A stretch of 64,000 bases of DNA from Paraspadella gotoi (GCA_051294375.1 CM119267.1:26515343-26579342), one strand, 5' to 3'. Positions 10,870-23,879 are shown, counted from the first letter of the stretch. The notes: generated by a model not told the origin, from the letters alone. Numbers and translations are program-made.

Positions 10870-11730
10870 TTCATTGCTTTATCTATTTTTCCCTTCTTTC
10901 CTTTTTTTTCGCACTCACTTTGTTTTTACCTTATCTTATTTTTCTAATTTTTTTCTTCTGATTTTTCTCCTTTATTCTACATCATTCTCGTTCACTTGTA
11001 TTTTTTCTTTTTCTTTCCTTCCAACTCTTCTCTCTACTTCATTTTCTCACCTTCTCTTCACTTTCTCACCTTTCCTTTACTTCATCCTTAGATCATCTTA
11101 ACTCACCTCGATCACTCGCCTTTCTCCATCCACCCTCTTTTTCTCCAGCACGTCATCGTACTTTCCCCATCCTCCTCCTTACCTCCTCCTCTCCTCCGGA
11201 ATTATTTCCAAAAGGCTTTTCACCGAAGATTTCTTCATTAGCATTTTCTGCCCAACGAATATCCCTTGGATTCTAGCCGCTTCTCCGATTTTCCCCCCCC
11301 CCCTTTCGCATTTCCTAGAAATAGACGAGAGATTTGAAAATGGAATCGTGGATAAGGGGGAGATGGAGCGGGGGAGTGAAAGAGGGGAGAGTGGTGGGTG
11401 CGGTTTAGGGTGAGAGTAATAGGGAGGTGGGGACGCCCACGATCGGGGAATTTAAAAGCTATCGACTTATCTTTTTTTCTCATCTTTTTTTTTACAAAAT
11501 TCTTTCATCGTTTTATTTTTTTTTAAATTAAAAAAAAAAAAGATTTAACGGACGGAATTTGCTTGAAGATTAGTTTTTTTTACTAATGCGGCGCCTTTTC
11601 TGCATTTAAAAAAGGCATGCATCTCTCTCTCACTCTCTCTCTCTCTCAATGGTCTCTCCTTTTTCTCTCCTGTTCCCAAAATAATAAAATTACATTTTCG
11701 AATATAAGAACATGCAGTTATTCACCTGTA
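10870..11730. other. Pyrimidine-rich tract and simple DNA
   Basis: 10870-11200 is a T/C-rich tract resembling 5550-5930 and 18540-18740; 11340-11440 is G/A-rich. Open frames are artefacts of the composition. (TC)n occurs at 11620-11650. Confidence 0.5.
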
Positions 11731-11756
11731 ATTGTTAATTTATGATTCATCCGTGA

Positions 11757-11852
11757 CACAAATAAGCTCGGAGTGGAAGACGCCATCGTTAGACCGAGAG
11801 AAATGCCTACTGGCCGGCGATTTGAAGATAGGCCTGACGATGCTAAAAACAA
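11757..11852 (+). CDS. Possible exon, unrecognised protein
   Basis: A short island in AT-rich DNA reads LGVEDAIVRPREMPTGRRF then EDRPDDAKNN and ends at a GTACGT donor-like site. Composition (charged, no low complexity) resembles a real exon. No upstream acceptor of good quality was seen and no family was recognised. It may belong with the islands at 14.3-18.5 kb. Confidence 0.2.
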
Positions 11853-11859
11853 TGTACGT

Positions 11860-14290
11860 AAATGTATATTATAAGTTAATAATAAAAGTAGACCAGAGAG
11901 AGATGGCCAAATTTTTTCGGTACGATTTAATAACCAACCGCCTCCCGCATCTGCTTTCGCTTAGGATATCAAAATGATTCTTTCTAAACGCAAAGAAACA
12001 AGATTCCCGTTTCTGTTCTAACCAACCCCCACTTTATTTAATGATTTCCTCTTTATTCTATTTTCTTACATTGTATGTATCCATAGTTAAACTTTTAACT
12101 TTAAATTCTCCTTTTCCTCCTCCACTTTCCTTTTTACTCTTTCTCCTGTTTGTTCTGCATTAGAGCGGGTGGAACAGTTACATACCGAAAATTGCTAAAT
12201 GTCAATTGATGGAACAACATTACCATCACGTTGAACATTTATTTGGTAAAAAAAAATAATTTTATGTTCTTCCAATTTTCGCATTAGGCTTATTATAGTA
12301 CTCTCACATAAAAAATGAAAATTTTTAAAATTAGGGATTTTCTTTTGCTTCGAATTCCCGTCAAAGTTGATAAAAGAAAATATACTGATTTTTAGAAAAA
12401 TTCATTTCATTAGTGGGTTAACAAATTAAAAAAACGATTATTTATATATAAAAATTTCAATTTTCGCTTTAAAATATAGGTTTCTAATATTTGACGTCAC
12501 TAATAAGATACTTTTTGAAAAAGAGTTATATTTCTTATATCAACTTTTATGACGAGATCCAAATCTGGCAAAGAAAGATCGTTTACAAACAAGATCTATT
12601 TGAAATTTTTAACATTTATTAGGATAATAGTAGATATAAATATGGCCTATTAATTATAAAATTTTTTGTATACATAAATGTTTATTGAGAATACCGCGGA
12701 AAAAGTGAAATATAGCAGTCACGTTGGCAGCCGTTGCTAAAGAAGTCTGGAGAAAATATTTTGGTCTTCGTTTTCATATTAGTTTTTCTGTGTTTATGTG
12801 CTGAGAACGTGAGTAAAAGAGAGATTCCCTGCGAGTCGAATCAGATACAAAGATGAAATACTATTGGAAAAAGAAACACTCCGCTTTCTCTTATTCTTAA
12901 TGTCCGATCAAAAAGTGGTCACTGTTGAACTTAAAGGTGTTCGAAATTGGCACGGAGTCGGAGGCCGGAGGCCGGGATCCAAAAACCCTACCAATTTCAG
13001 TGACACTTTACTCAATATAAAACCAAATAAAATTGACTCTTCCGTTAAACCATTTAAGCCATAGAACAACGAATCGTACCAGTCAATTTTAACACAGCTA
13101 TCAGTGAAATTGTGAAAGTCAAAACTCGTATTAACTCTTTATGAACTCGTCGGCCCCATTAAACTCAATCTCTTTCACTGTTTTTTTGACAATCGGTGTT
13201 TTCTGCTATTCATGCCCTCGATAGAAAAAAATGAAAAAAGGAAAAAAAATCAGAGCCAATTTGTCATTTGTCAGCGTTTGTTTCCTTCTGCTTTATTTTG
13301 TTTTGTTCTTCAGACGTTCGCTCGCGCATTCCGAAAAAGCGAAAACGATGTGAAAAAAAGGGACGATGGGGGATTGGGGCAGGGATGTGAGGTGGGGCTG
13401 AAAAAAAGGGTGGAAGACTAGGCGGAAATACGCTTTTAAAGGGAGAGAGAGAGAGCATAAAGAGATGGAGATGGGGAAAAACAAAAATCAAAAAAAAAAT
13501 GAGGAGAGAAAGATCGCTGAAAGTAAAAAGAGAGTAAAGAGGCGTAAACATAACATCAATCTGATATAACGCACCTGCTGTTTGTAGTATTACAAGAGAG
13601 ATGGACTTCGATGAGACGAGGAGAGAGAAAGAGAAAGACAAAAAGAGGGTCCGAATAAATTATTCTCAAATAATATAATTTCTAAATCACAGATCTTTCT
13701 TTTCTTCTCTAATCCCTATTAAAGAATTAGATTTTTTTTTTCTCGTTGATGTTTCGCGCTTAACTAGATCCATGTCTCCGGCCAGGATACAGATTTTCTG
13801 ATTGGCATTTCGTCTTTCTATTTGTTTTACTTTGAAGCCAAAATTAAATAATAATCTCCAATAGAAGTCTCGAGGCCCGAAGTTTCTCCTGGGTTTTCCT
13901 TTGATATTTAAATAAAAAGAGGTCGGTTATTTAAAGGCGCGACTTTGTCGTTTGAAGAATATTATAAAAAAATATTATTTTCTGTTGAATTTTTTTACTT
14001 TTACCCTTAATTAGGTCATAAGTTATTTCTATTTTTTTAAAAAGATATTAAAGTTATTGAATGAGTTCATATTAATAAGGTGAAGGAGGCAACAAACAAC
14101 CACAGCCTGTCCCGTTACGTTGGTGTACCAATTTAATATATATTTTTTCATGACAATCAAATAAAATAAGTATAATATAAAAAAAACTTTCGATATAAAA
14201 ATTTACATTTCCTAGTCGCTTTCCGCGACATCAAAATTCGTTTATATTTTATCTCCGTAGGATTAAACACAATTTCTCAATTGCGAAACG
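11860..14290. other. Non-coding AT-rich DNA with dispersed repeats
   Basis: Contains two diverged AT-rich repeat pieces (12360-12680, related to 6960-7080, 57330-57420 and 60890-61080). A purine-rich block at 13440-13640 has its tail (GAAAGTAAAAAGAGAG, then TATAACGCACCTGC) recurring at 16750-16812. No supported gene. Confidence 0.5.
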
Positions 14291-14419
14291 TCTCAGTCTT
14301 TATTGGCTGTTGTCGGCCTTGGCGTTGTTGGCGCCACGCCACAGGCCGACGCCACGCGAAAAATTAAGCGCCGAATCGCGAAGGCCGCGGCCAAAGGTCC
14401 GCGGCGCCGCGCGACGCCG

Positions 14420-14697
14420 CAGACGCCGCTTCCGGCGGATGCCCCTTCATCTCCGCCTCGGCCCGCCTTCAAGCGAACGATGCGACCGAACTTCGCGTCT
14501 CGCTCAACGCGCCGAGGCCAAGGAGGTGCTGGAGCGGGTCTGGCGGCGCTGGGACGACTGCCGCGCCCGGGAGGAGATCACTCGCGGAAGCCTTCATCGA
14601 CGACGCGGAGGCTCGATCCGCCAAAGAGTCAGTCCGCGCAGGAATGGCCCGACAGATCGAAGGTCTGCACGAATACAGACAGAGGAATCGGACTGAG
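14420..14697 (+). CDS. Candidate exon of an unrecognised helical protein, frameshifted
   Basis: A GC-rich island. Three linked stretches in alternating frames read as one charged helical protein: ASARLQANDATELRVSLNA, then QRAEAKEVLERVWRRWDDC, then SLAEAFIDDAEARSAKESV and GMARQIEGLHEYRQRNRTE before a TGA at 14695-14697. The two frame changes compensate each other, which is what a pair of indel errors in a real exon would give; a pseudogene is the alternative. The Q/R/E/A content suggests a coiled coil. No domain was recognised. Confidence 0.35.
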
Positions 14698-14949
14698 TAA
14701 TGAAACTCCGTGCGGCAGCGAATTCAGATACGAAGTTCTCGCGCTTCACCGGGACACTGTCACAATCTTGAAATACCCGAAAAGGGAATGCAGTGCTCGC
14801 AGTTTGTTCTGGCCCTGCTCAAGCCGCGATACGAGGACGGAGTCAATCAGGCGTCGGTTGTCGGGCGATAATTATCCACCGGGTTTCGCGCTCCCTCGCA
14901 GGAAAGTCTCGGTCAGCGCGGGTAAGTCGAGACCGGTGGAAGCGGAGTG

Positions 14950-15345
14950 CTGGTTAAGGTAAGGTTTAGTAAGGTTAGTTTAGTTTTAGTTTAGTTTAGT
15001 TTAGTTTATGTTTAGTGTAGTGTTAGTGTAGTGTAGTGTAGTGTTAGGTAGTGTAGTTTTAGTTTTAGTTTAGTTAGTTTAGTTTAGGGTTAGGTTAGCA
15101 TCGCAGGAGACTCAGCCTCAACCTAAAAGTGAAATCGGATCGGCAGGAGTTTGGTTCAGTTTGGTTAGTTTTGTTAGATTAGATTTGGTTAGGTTTGGTT
15201 TTCGTTGGTTTGGTTTAGTTTAGGTTTGGTAGGTCTGGTTTAGTTTAGATAGGTTTGGTGTGGCTAGGTATAGGTTAGGTTAGGTTTTGATAAGTTAGGT
15301 TAGGTTAGGGGGTTTAGGTTAGGTTTTTATTAGGTTAGGTCTATG
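14950..15345 (+). repeat. Degenerate TTAG/TTAGG-like simple repeat
   Basis: About 400 bp made almost entirely of short GTTTAG, GTAGT and GGTTAGGTTAGG units, with the cleanest TTAGG phases at 15265-15345 (AGGTTAGGTTAGGGGG). TTAGG is the canonical arthropod telomere unit; here the array is irregular and flanked by coding-like islands, so it is interstitial. Confidence 0.7.
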
Positions 15346-16063
15346 TGCGTTACGGTGAGGTTTTTTTCACAATTTGGTCTGGATCTTGGCACGTCACAAG
15401 TTTATTTGTCACCTCGAGGGACCTGATATTGTATTACTGTTGACTTGTAGCTTAAAAAAGGACAGTTGAGTTTCATATAGAACGCTCAAGAAAAATAATT
15501 GATTTTTCAAGCATATATTGATTTTCAATTTTTAACTACAATCCAAATTAACGCAAAAAGTGGCCTAAATTAGACATTTAAATTCCTTAATCAGGTGGCG
15601 ACGGATGACCCCGATCTGATCCGAAACACGAACATTTCCTGAATGATACTTCCAATGGGGCAGTTCCTCGACATGACATGACCCTCACTACCCGAAGGAT
15701 AAGATGGCAGTTGCGCTGACAACTGCGAAAAAATGACGCCTGTTATCCGATTTCAAAGGACGGACGAGGAAAGAATAATTGTTTATCACATTTGTACGTT
15801 CGGCCGCGACTTGCGGGAGAACACGTCAGTGTTTGAATCGGTTTGAATGATGGATTTTGATTGATAAGTAAAACGATTTATTTTCTTGCCGACATGTTAA
15901 CAAATAAGGGAAAAAAAAGTTTTGCATAAACAATAAAAAGTTTTCCTATAACTATATATAACAAGAATATGATACAATGTTACATAAACAATTCTTAGTT
16001 GAATGATCTCACGCCTGATGACTTTTTGGGCGCATTTTGGTTAAGTCGACCGTCCCTATTCAG

Positions 16064-16176
16064 AGAACAATTCAACGACCCTGAACGAGGCCTACATCGA
16101 CGGAGGAATTGAATATACGGAATACGGAGACAAAGTTGACGCTGCTGCCGCGAATCAGATGACAAGAGGCGCTCAG
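16064..16176 (+). CDS. Candidate exon, unrecognised protein
   Basis: A 113-bp open segment lies between a CCCTATTCAG acceptor and a GCTCAG|GTTGGG donor. It reads NNSTTLNEAYIDGGIEYTEY then GDKVDAAAANQMTRGAQ without interruption. The clean splice borders and protein-like composition in AT-rich surroundings support a real exon. No family was recognised; neighbouring islands on the same strand may be its companions. Confidence 0.4.
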
Positions 16177-16689
16177 GTTGGGAATTTAAATATTTTCATT
16201 ACATGTCAGAATGGATTTGCCTGGCTTATTGATAGGATGGCATTACCAATGATTTGATTGATCGATTGATTTGATTTGATTTAGTTGGTTAAAAGAGACT
16301 TCGATTACTTTAATTTATTCGAGCGGAGTTCGCTAAAACGAAAAGTTTTGTTACTTTTTACAACGATTTATAACAGAGTATAACGAGACATGCTTTCGAC
16401 TCTTGCTTTGCGGAGTCTGTCACGAATCGCGCTAATTAATTACAACAACGAAAAGACGTTTAAAATTACATAATGTTAATTTATTTGTATTGGGTAGACG
16501 AGAAGTACTCATGTAATTGTGCTTTATAAATATATATAATTATGTCCTTTTTTAATTACCGCCCCCCCCCCTAACAATTTTGTTTTGAGTTAGGTTGGAA
16601 GATTCGACGGAAATAGGAAAAAAATCTTTCTACCCGATGACAATTTTCCTGCACATCGACTGCTGGGATACGCAGCGGTGAGGGAGGGG

Positions 16690-17095
16690 TGAGAGAGAGA
16701 GAGAAGGAAGAAAACTACAATGAAAAAGAAAAAGAATTAGAGAAAAGACGCTGAAAGTAAAAGAGAGAAAGAGGCGTTAACATTCAAACATCATCTGTAT
16801 AACGCACCTGCATGTTGAGTATGTACAGAGAGATAGAGACGAGAGGAGAGAGAGAGACGAGAGAGAGAGAGAGAGTGAGAGAGAAGAGGAGAGAGAGATA
16901 GATGAGAGTAGGCGAAATCTAGCAAGAAGTCCGGAGACGTTGTAAATAATGAAGAAGAAAGAAAAGAAAGAGGAAAAAAGAAAGAAATATGGAGAGAATT
17001 GGAGGAAGAGAGGATGAAGACTGGAAAAAAGAAAGAAAAGAAAAAGAAGAAAAAAAGGTCAAAGACAAAGTAAGAACAGAGTAGAGTTAGGAAAA
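16690..17095. repeat. Purine-rich (GA)n microsatellite block
   Basis: GA/GAA/GAGA tracts, with 16735-16850 sharing sequence with 13505-13620 (GAAAGTAAAAGAGAGAAAGAGGCG, TATAACGCACCTGC). The long minus-strand frames here are pure low complexity. Confidence 0.6.
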
Positions 17096-17129
17096 AGGGT
17101 GAAAAAAACAGACGTCCCCCCTCCCCAAT

Positions 17130-17485
17130 TTGAAACCGCTCCAACTCCTCATCAGGGCGCCTTGCATGATGGCGGCGACGAGTCGTGGCCAATCATTCCT
17201 CTCTCCTTTCCCTCCGACAGGATCTTCCTCCGCGAAACCCACAATCGAATCGCTCTTCAACTCTCGACTTCTAAATCCAAATTGGGACGACGAGACGAAA
17301 TCTTTCAAACGACGCGGGGAAGATCGTCATCGCTCTCCGCTGGCAACAACATCACTTACAAGATTGGTTGCCATGGTTATCAAGGATCCCCCCGCGCGCC
17401 GGAAGTGCGACGGGGATCTCAACTAGACGGAGGTGGACCCGGAGTTTGTGCCAACGAGTTCTGCCACAGGGCCGCGTTCAGCTGG
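17130..17485 (+). CDS. Coding-like island, unrecognised
   Basis: GC-rich island with exon-like sequence in more than one frame. After a CCTCCGACAG acceptor-like site (17219) one frame reads GSSSAKPTIESLFNSRLLNP then NWDDETKSFKRRGEDRHRS; another frame continues ITYKIGCHGYQGSPRAPEV. No frame is open throughout. It could be one or two damaged exons. Function unknown. Confidence 0.25.
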
Positions 17486-17824
17486 ATTAGATTTATTTAT
17501 TTCGGATTTACCTATTTGTGTTATAAACTTCTTTTTTTTGTGTAAATATATTAGGATTACTATTTTAATAATTGACGGTTGATGGAAAGTTGCTCATAAA
17601 TATTTTTCTACTACTTTTCATTGTAAATTTTTAGCATTTTTTTTGTGAACTTTTGCTTGCGTTTTTTTTATGTAAAATGGACGTATTGGATTTTCACTTG
17701 ATTTAGCTTTCTATTTGTTTGTTTGTTTGTTTATTCTTCCCTTTTCTCAAACTTTTCCTCACTTACCCTTCCGTCCTCTTCTACATGCTGTCCCCAACCC
17801 TCTCTCTTTTCTTCCTTCCACCGG

Positions 17825-18454
17825 TCCGCCCAGATGCGCCCACGGACGATCTACTTTCAAGAGCTACATGCTGGAGCTCGGTTCGACGGTTCGTCAGAGG
17901 CCCCGGACGCAACCTCTCCAAGTCTTTCTTCCGCGGACGGGATTGATCAGCGAGACGATCGACCCTTTCCATCGCGGCCTCATGGGCCTCAATCCAAGAC
18001 GCCCAACAACGAGTACATGGTCACGACGAGTTGACGAGGGTCTCTTCGGAAGCGAGATTTGGCCGCGCGGAACATACAACGGGACAGGCGATCACGGACT
18101 GCCCCTTACCGGACTACCTCCTTGGCGTACAAGTTCATTATTCGCTGCGAAACGTTTCGCCGATTTGAAGAACTTATAACCAACGCGAAAGTGCTGACAA
18201 GCTGGAGACGCCTCACGGGCATGCGGCCGAAAGTAGACCTTTGGGGTCGGCGGACTGGCTGAGACGAGGCCGGCCGGTCGGAGCCGCGGGGCGCTGTTCG
18301 ATAAAGTCATGACGGTCGTTTCAACTCGGACGATGTATTGGGCGAACCGGTTCTTTTACACGCACGAGGGCTGCTTCACGCCGCTGCAGTTGGCGGAGAT
18401 TAGGAAGTTAAGGTCAAGGGGCGAGATTAAAAATTTTGCAACTTGGGGCTAAAT
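17825..18454 (+). CDS. Candidate terminal exon, unrecognised protein, frameshifted
   Basis: A 630-bp GC-rich island that follows a pyrimidine tract ending in CCGCCCAG. Protein-like segments in plus-strand frames include TGLISETIDPFHRGLMGLNP with RRPTTSTWSRRVDEGLFG (17941-18050), ESADKLETPHGHAAESRP (about 18190-18240), and a closing stretch STRTMYWANRFFYTHEGC then FTPLQLAEIRKLRSRGEIKN ending at TAA 18452-18454. At least two frameshifts separate them. AT-rich DNA resumes right after the stop, as expected of a 3' exon. No family was recognised. Confidence 0.3.
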
Positions 18455-18734
18455 GGCAAGCGTCTTTTTCCTTTTTTTTAAATTATGTGAATAAGTTACA
18501 TCCTACATTTAAAAAAAAAAACCATAAATTTTGTAAGTTTATTATTTGAATTTCCCCTTTTCTTTATTTTCCTTCATTATGAATTTTATATATCTCAGTA
18601 CCATCTTGCCTTCATCTGCTATATTTCTTGATTTTCTCACCTATTTTCTATTCATCTCTCGCTCTCTCCATCGCTATCCTTCTCTCTTCCCCCTCTATCC
18701 TTCCCTCACTCCCATTCCCCCCTCAGTCTTCCCT

Positions 18735-19171
18735 CGCCCGCATCATCTGCGAGCGAACAAGCCCGGCGACGACGGCGGGCATCGGGAGAGGCGGTGCCGC
18801 CGCGATACGTCTCCTTCAATCCGGATCCAGCGGACGAGCCTGACTTGAGCTGCGCGCGGACGTTCCGCCTCGACTTGTCGGACCACCCTGATCGATCGCG
18901 GGCGGCCGGACCGAGCGCAACGGCCGACTATCAAGCCGCCAAAGGAAGGGCCCAAGAGGCCGGGCCCAACTGGTTCCGGGTCACAACGGCCGCCTTCGAA
19001 AACCGGGGTGGCGTTCCGATCCGTGGTCGTGCGAGGGGCCCGGTTGGTCGCCACGGGGTGGTCAGGGAAGAGGTTTGCGGCCGGGGGAGTAACATGCCGG
19101 GTAAGGGAGTCCAGACAGGGAAGAGAACCCGGAGGAGACGGGAGAAGACCGAGCGGGAGATGGAGGAGTAG
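18735..19171 (+). CDS. Coding-like island, unrecognised
   Basis: GC-rich island following a pyrimidine-rich tract (18545-18735). The best plus frame (from 18794) reads MPPRYVSFNPDPADEPDL, ARTFRLDLSDHPDRSRAAG, then NWFRVTTAAFENRGGVPI, and ends in a basic tail (KRTRRRREKTEREMEE) before the TAG at 19169-19171. It may be an exon read with a shifted start. Function unknown. Confidence 0.25.
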
Positions 19172-19179
19172 CTGTGGAT

Positions 19180-21461
19180 GAGACCTCGGCGAGGATCCTT
19201 AGTTTTGATTGAGGAAGTATTTTGACTATAGTTACGTTGTAATTTCGAAATTTTTGTGATAATCAAGCGAAAAGTATTAAAGAATTACGACATTACGATT
19301 TATTATTCTCTGTGACTTAAAAATAAAAATTAAATTTTGAATGAAATTTTTCGCGATAGATCTAGGAAAAAAAATGTGGACTACTGAAAATTGTAATACT
19401 GATGTTCTGCTTACCAAGTATAAAATCGCGAAGTACACGCAAGTTCAAAACTCTTCAGATAGCTAAAAATGAAAACCAAGATTGAAAAAAAAAGGAGAAA
19501 GGAACGAATTGCCTATTGACGATGTAACTGTTAGTTTGAACTTCAAGCCATTTCGTAAAGCTTTTCTTCGAATTTCTGCTTCCACGCGATGTGTTCAACC
19601 GTGGCGAGAGCCGTGGGCCCGCGTCGTTGCCGGGCGCGCGCGCCTTGTAGGGTATTTGGCGAAGAAGTTCTTTGACATCTGTGTGTAGAAGAGAGTTTAT
19701 AGTGACGAGATGGTATTCGATCTTTTAATTGAATTTAAAAGAAAAGATATTAAAAAAAAGTTTTTAACATATCAATGACTAAGTTACATTAAAATGTTTT
19801 GTTTGGTATAAATTTTTCACATCAGTAAGTAAGATTTAACAGAATATGAAGAACGACATTGCGAGTAGACGTGTAATACAAGAACAAAAGCCCTATAAAG
19901 AGAAAGCATAAAACGAAACAAAATCCTTAAATTGTTGGCTTAAAAGAACATTTAAAAAATCCAAAAAAAAACACAAAACCGACCTGCAAATAAAATTCGG
20001 TTTTGAAGTCGCTGATGACTCTTTGCACCAATCGACCCAGTAGCGATCGGTTTGATCGTGAATCGAGCCACGATTTGCATCCCAGTGCGCTGAACGGGGG
20101 GGGGGTGAGATCAGTGAGATTCACAATTCACGGGTTCGTAATTCACATCTCCAAATCTTTCTAACTTCAAGTTTACCTTGATGTAGTCGCCACACATCCG
20201 TGGCCGACGATTCCGGAAATGTTATTGCATCACCGATAATAATCTCGAGAGACATCGCGGAAAGGTGGGGGCGACGAAGGGGGGGTTGTGTTTGAGTCAA
20301 GTTAATTGGCATCTGAACTTCATACTCTTAACTATCGGGCAGATGGCTTGCAGAGACCACAACTCAACTTTCGCACTTTTTCCCGGTTTCCCCTATTCGA
20401 GATATTGCCACAATTCCATGACTCCTTTTACTCTTAATTGTTATCATTGTAGGGACATACACTCTCTTTCATTTCCGACATGCATTCCACATGATTTCCC
20501 CACCGCCCCCCCCATCCATGACATCACCTAATCGATACCCCAAACCATCTGAAGAGAACCAGAGAAGAAGATCTCCCCCGTCTCTTCGCGGCGCAGCGCC
20601 AATTACGGCTGCCTCGTCTCTTCTTCCGGCCGGCAGCGTTGATCCTCTTTTCATCCTCAAATTTTTTTTTTTGTTTCACGAAACATAATTGTTCTCGTTT
20701 CGGTTCAGGTACTCGCGGCGCCGGCGTCGTAAAAGAGTCGAGGCCGGGCGCTGGCGACGGCGTTGGCGTGGAAAGAGCTTTGGAATGTCGACTTTATATG
20801 CAATGAAGATGGGAAACAGATAGAGTGATATTATCTTGTGCATTTTTCATTAAGGATTGCGGAAGATGAAATGAACAACGACGACGGACGACTTGTCCTG
20901 ATAAGACGGTGTCCTTGAGAGAAACTACAACAACAACAACTACTATAACGACAGAAAATAACGTCACGACGACGACGATAAACAACGACAACAACTACCG
21001 AAACGAAAACCAACTTTACTTTATGAATAGACGATTTCTTAAAAATAGATGAAGGAATAAAAGCGAGGAACTGAGCAGAACAAGAAGCAGAGGAAAGAGA
21101 GAGAGAGGAAGAGAAGAAAAAGAAAAAAACAAAACGCAACAAGATCGGTTTCATCCAGAGTTGTGTGCGCCGCAATGATGGAATGGATTCCGTCTTTAAT
21201 TTCTTTATAGTTTTAGATTTCCTGAAGACGGCCGCCTAGCAGTCACATAAGATTTTGAGGTTTTTTTTCCGTCTTAAACACATGAGCAAACCAATATAGG
21301 CGAGTTCATGGACATTTTTAACGTAATCTGGGGACAGACGGACAGAGAAATACGAACAACAATACCGACCGACCCACCGAGTGACTCGCGCGGCCCCCCG
21401 CAAATCTAAAGAGAGAGAGATGAAGGGTACAGAGAGAGAGGAGAGAGGATGACGAGAGAGG

Positions 21462-21497
<36 letters not shown>

Positions 21498-23815
21498 GAA
21501 AATAAAAATAGAAAAAAAAAAGAAAAAAAAAAAAAAAAAAAGGCCGCGGGCGATTAAAAGGATGACAGGGAATCGGCGAGAGACCAAAATCCAAACTTAC
21601 AATCATAAACTCATGAATAATTGATTTTGAAACGCTGCGAGCCGACGCGAGCGAAGCGAAGAGAGCAGAGAGAGAGAGAGAGAGAGATGAGAGCGGACGT
21701 GATGTCCCGGGCGCTGCGGGAGAGGACAGGATGCGACGTGAGAGAGAGCGAGAGAGAGAGAAGAGAGAAGAGGAGGGAGGAAGGGCGAGACAGAGGGGGA
21801 AGGAAAAAACAAGGAAACATGGGGCCGGGCAGTGGGGGCGGGAGAAAGAGAGAGGGGGGGGAGAAAGAAACGATCTCATTCGCAATCAAAATTCATGACT
21901 GATTGATGAGAGAGAGAGAACGAAGAGAGAGAGACGAGAGAGACGAGAGGAGATGAGAGGAATGAGAGGAGAGAGCGAGAGAGACGAGAGGGTTGTATTT
22001 AAAATTGGCATGCCTTCCCTACTACCTTTAATGCCTTCCCTTCCTGTATAGAAATCGGAAATACGTCCCATACATAATTTTCATGCCGTTTTCATCGATG
22101 TTACCTACGCTTATTGTGATCGTATTATGCTATTACCCGGCCAAGGGATTGCAACGTCACTCCCAATAAGACATTATCTCTTTTCAATGCTGAAAGTTTT
22201 CAATGCCATGTCCCCAAATGCCATCCCTTCATGCCATCCCCAAATGCCACCCCAAATCTTGAAATACTCTCGCCACCAACCTTGAGACCTGACTGCCTTT
22301 ATCTCTACTGTTCCCGTAGTCAATATCCTATCGCTGGATAATCCTAGGAGTTCGAGTCTCGGCCAGCGCCCGGAGAAGTTTTCTTTTTTTCTTGTGGGAC
22401 GTTGGCTTCTCATTACCGGTCCGTAAAACTTATTGAAAGAATAAAAAAAAAAAGGAAAATTTTTGAAAAAACGGTGCCATGTCATAAGATTTAGAATGTT
22501 TGAATATAAGGTTGGCAAAAAATTACTGCAGCGAAAAAAAAGCGCTTAAAAAGGAAAAGTTAAAAAAAAAAATAAAATTTAAAACTTTTAACGTATCATA
22601 AAAGAATTTTGAAAAAATATATAACCGATAAAAAAAGAACATCGGAGGTTTCTTATTTTATTTTTATTGTTCTTTCTTTGGCGCGCCACTTTCAAATCTG
22701 AAACACTTTTGCGTCTCGGGGAATAAAAATCGCGCGTCGGGGGAAGAGGGGAGATGTTAGGGGGCGGGGACGAGGGCTTAATGGGGGGCGGGAGGGGCGG
22801 AGAGTTACGAGCGAAGAGAATAAAAGAAATTCGACGGTGGAACCAAAAAATTCTTTGGAAAAGATCCCACGAGGGAAAAAACGATTGTAAGGGAATAGAT
22901 GGTTGGTGAATCTAGGGGGGAGGAGATGAATCTGGTGAATAAATCAGTGAATGAACTGGGCGATGAATCTAGGGGGATGAATCTGAGGAATGGAGTTGCT
23001 CGAAGTTGCAAACCCTGAAATGCTCTGCTGAGATGTAACGTCGCCGACTGAAGGAAAAAGGCGATTCTGAAAAAAAAAAAAACAGATTAGAAATGACGAA
23101 CAAATCATCAAAAACAATTATTCTATTGCCCAATAAAAGATGGGGAGTGGTTCACTGATGCCACTTGCGCGAAGATTGAAGGGCGGAAAAGAAAGTTGGA
23201 ATTTTCTCAAAAAATTCGATCGGCGTTTTTCGCTTCTTGGGTCCTGAAGGAAATAAAGCAAATGGGATTTCACATAACCGTGGAAATATAAAAGTTTTTC
23301 GGATTCCCGCGGCCTTCGTAAGAAGGAGGGAGAATAGGTTGTAAGGAGAAAAGGGGAGGGAAAGGAGAAGAAAAAGGAAGGAAAGGAGGAAAGGGAGGAA
23401 AGGAGGAAAGGGAGGAAAGGGAGAAGGGGAAGGAAAAGTTAAAAGGAGAGGAGACCTGATTAGATATAAAAAAAATGCAAGGAAATTGAAAAGGCGGATA
23501 ACGGGAAGAAGAAAAATAGAGGAAGAGAAGGAAGGGGAAAAACAGAAAATATCGGAAGGGAAAAAAAAATAGGGAAAAGACTGAAAAATAAGAAATTAGA
23601 AAGGAAGATTTTAAAAAAAATGAACGTTAGATTGTAGCAGAAAGAAGAGGAAAAAAAGAATTGCTTTGTAGGAAGAAATTAAACAAACAACGTATAAAAG
23701 AAAACCTTAGCTAAGTAACATTGACAATCCGCGGATTTAATAATTTAACAAAAACAAGAAAGACGAATCTGATAACGCGAAGGACGAGTCTACCAGTAGC
23801 AAATACCACTTTACC
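19180..23815. other. Non-coding DNA with microsatellites
   Basis: Contains several CG-rich patches (19580-19650, 20580-20640, 20710-20780), an (A)n block at 21462-21540, (GA)n blocks at 21410-21450, 21660-21990 and 23330-23600, an ACAACAACG-type trinucleotide patch at 20930-21000, and a short tandem AATGCCATCCCC patch at 22205-22245. No gene, splice-bordered exon or terminal repeat could be supported. Confidence 0.5.
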
Positions 23816-23879
23816 AAAAAATCAACCAATCAAATGATTAGAAACAGAAAACTGAACAAAAACAGCAACAAAATGACAA

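Noticed and set aside
12864-13010. A short frame reads RFLLFLMSDQKVVTVELKG with an HG soon after, recalling the Sm fold of SmD1/LSm2.
   Set aside because: Only about 20 residues resemble it, the rest (glycine/arginine) does not continue the Sm2 motif, and no splice-bordered continuation was found.
21318-21900. Long frames of F/S/L on the minus strand.
   Set aside because: Products of (GA)n and (A)n low complexity.
22320-22385. GTTCGAGTCTC (B-box-like) followed by a T run.
   Set aside because: No cloverleaf; the T-arm stem pairs only over three bases.
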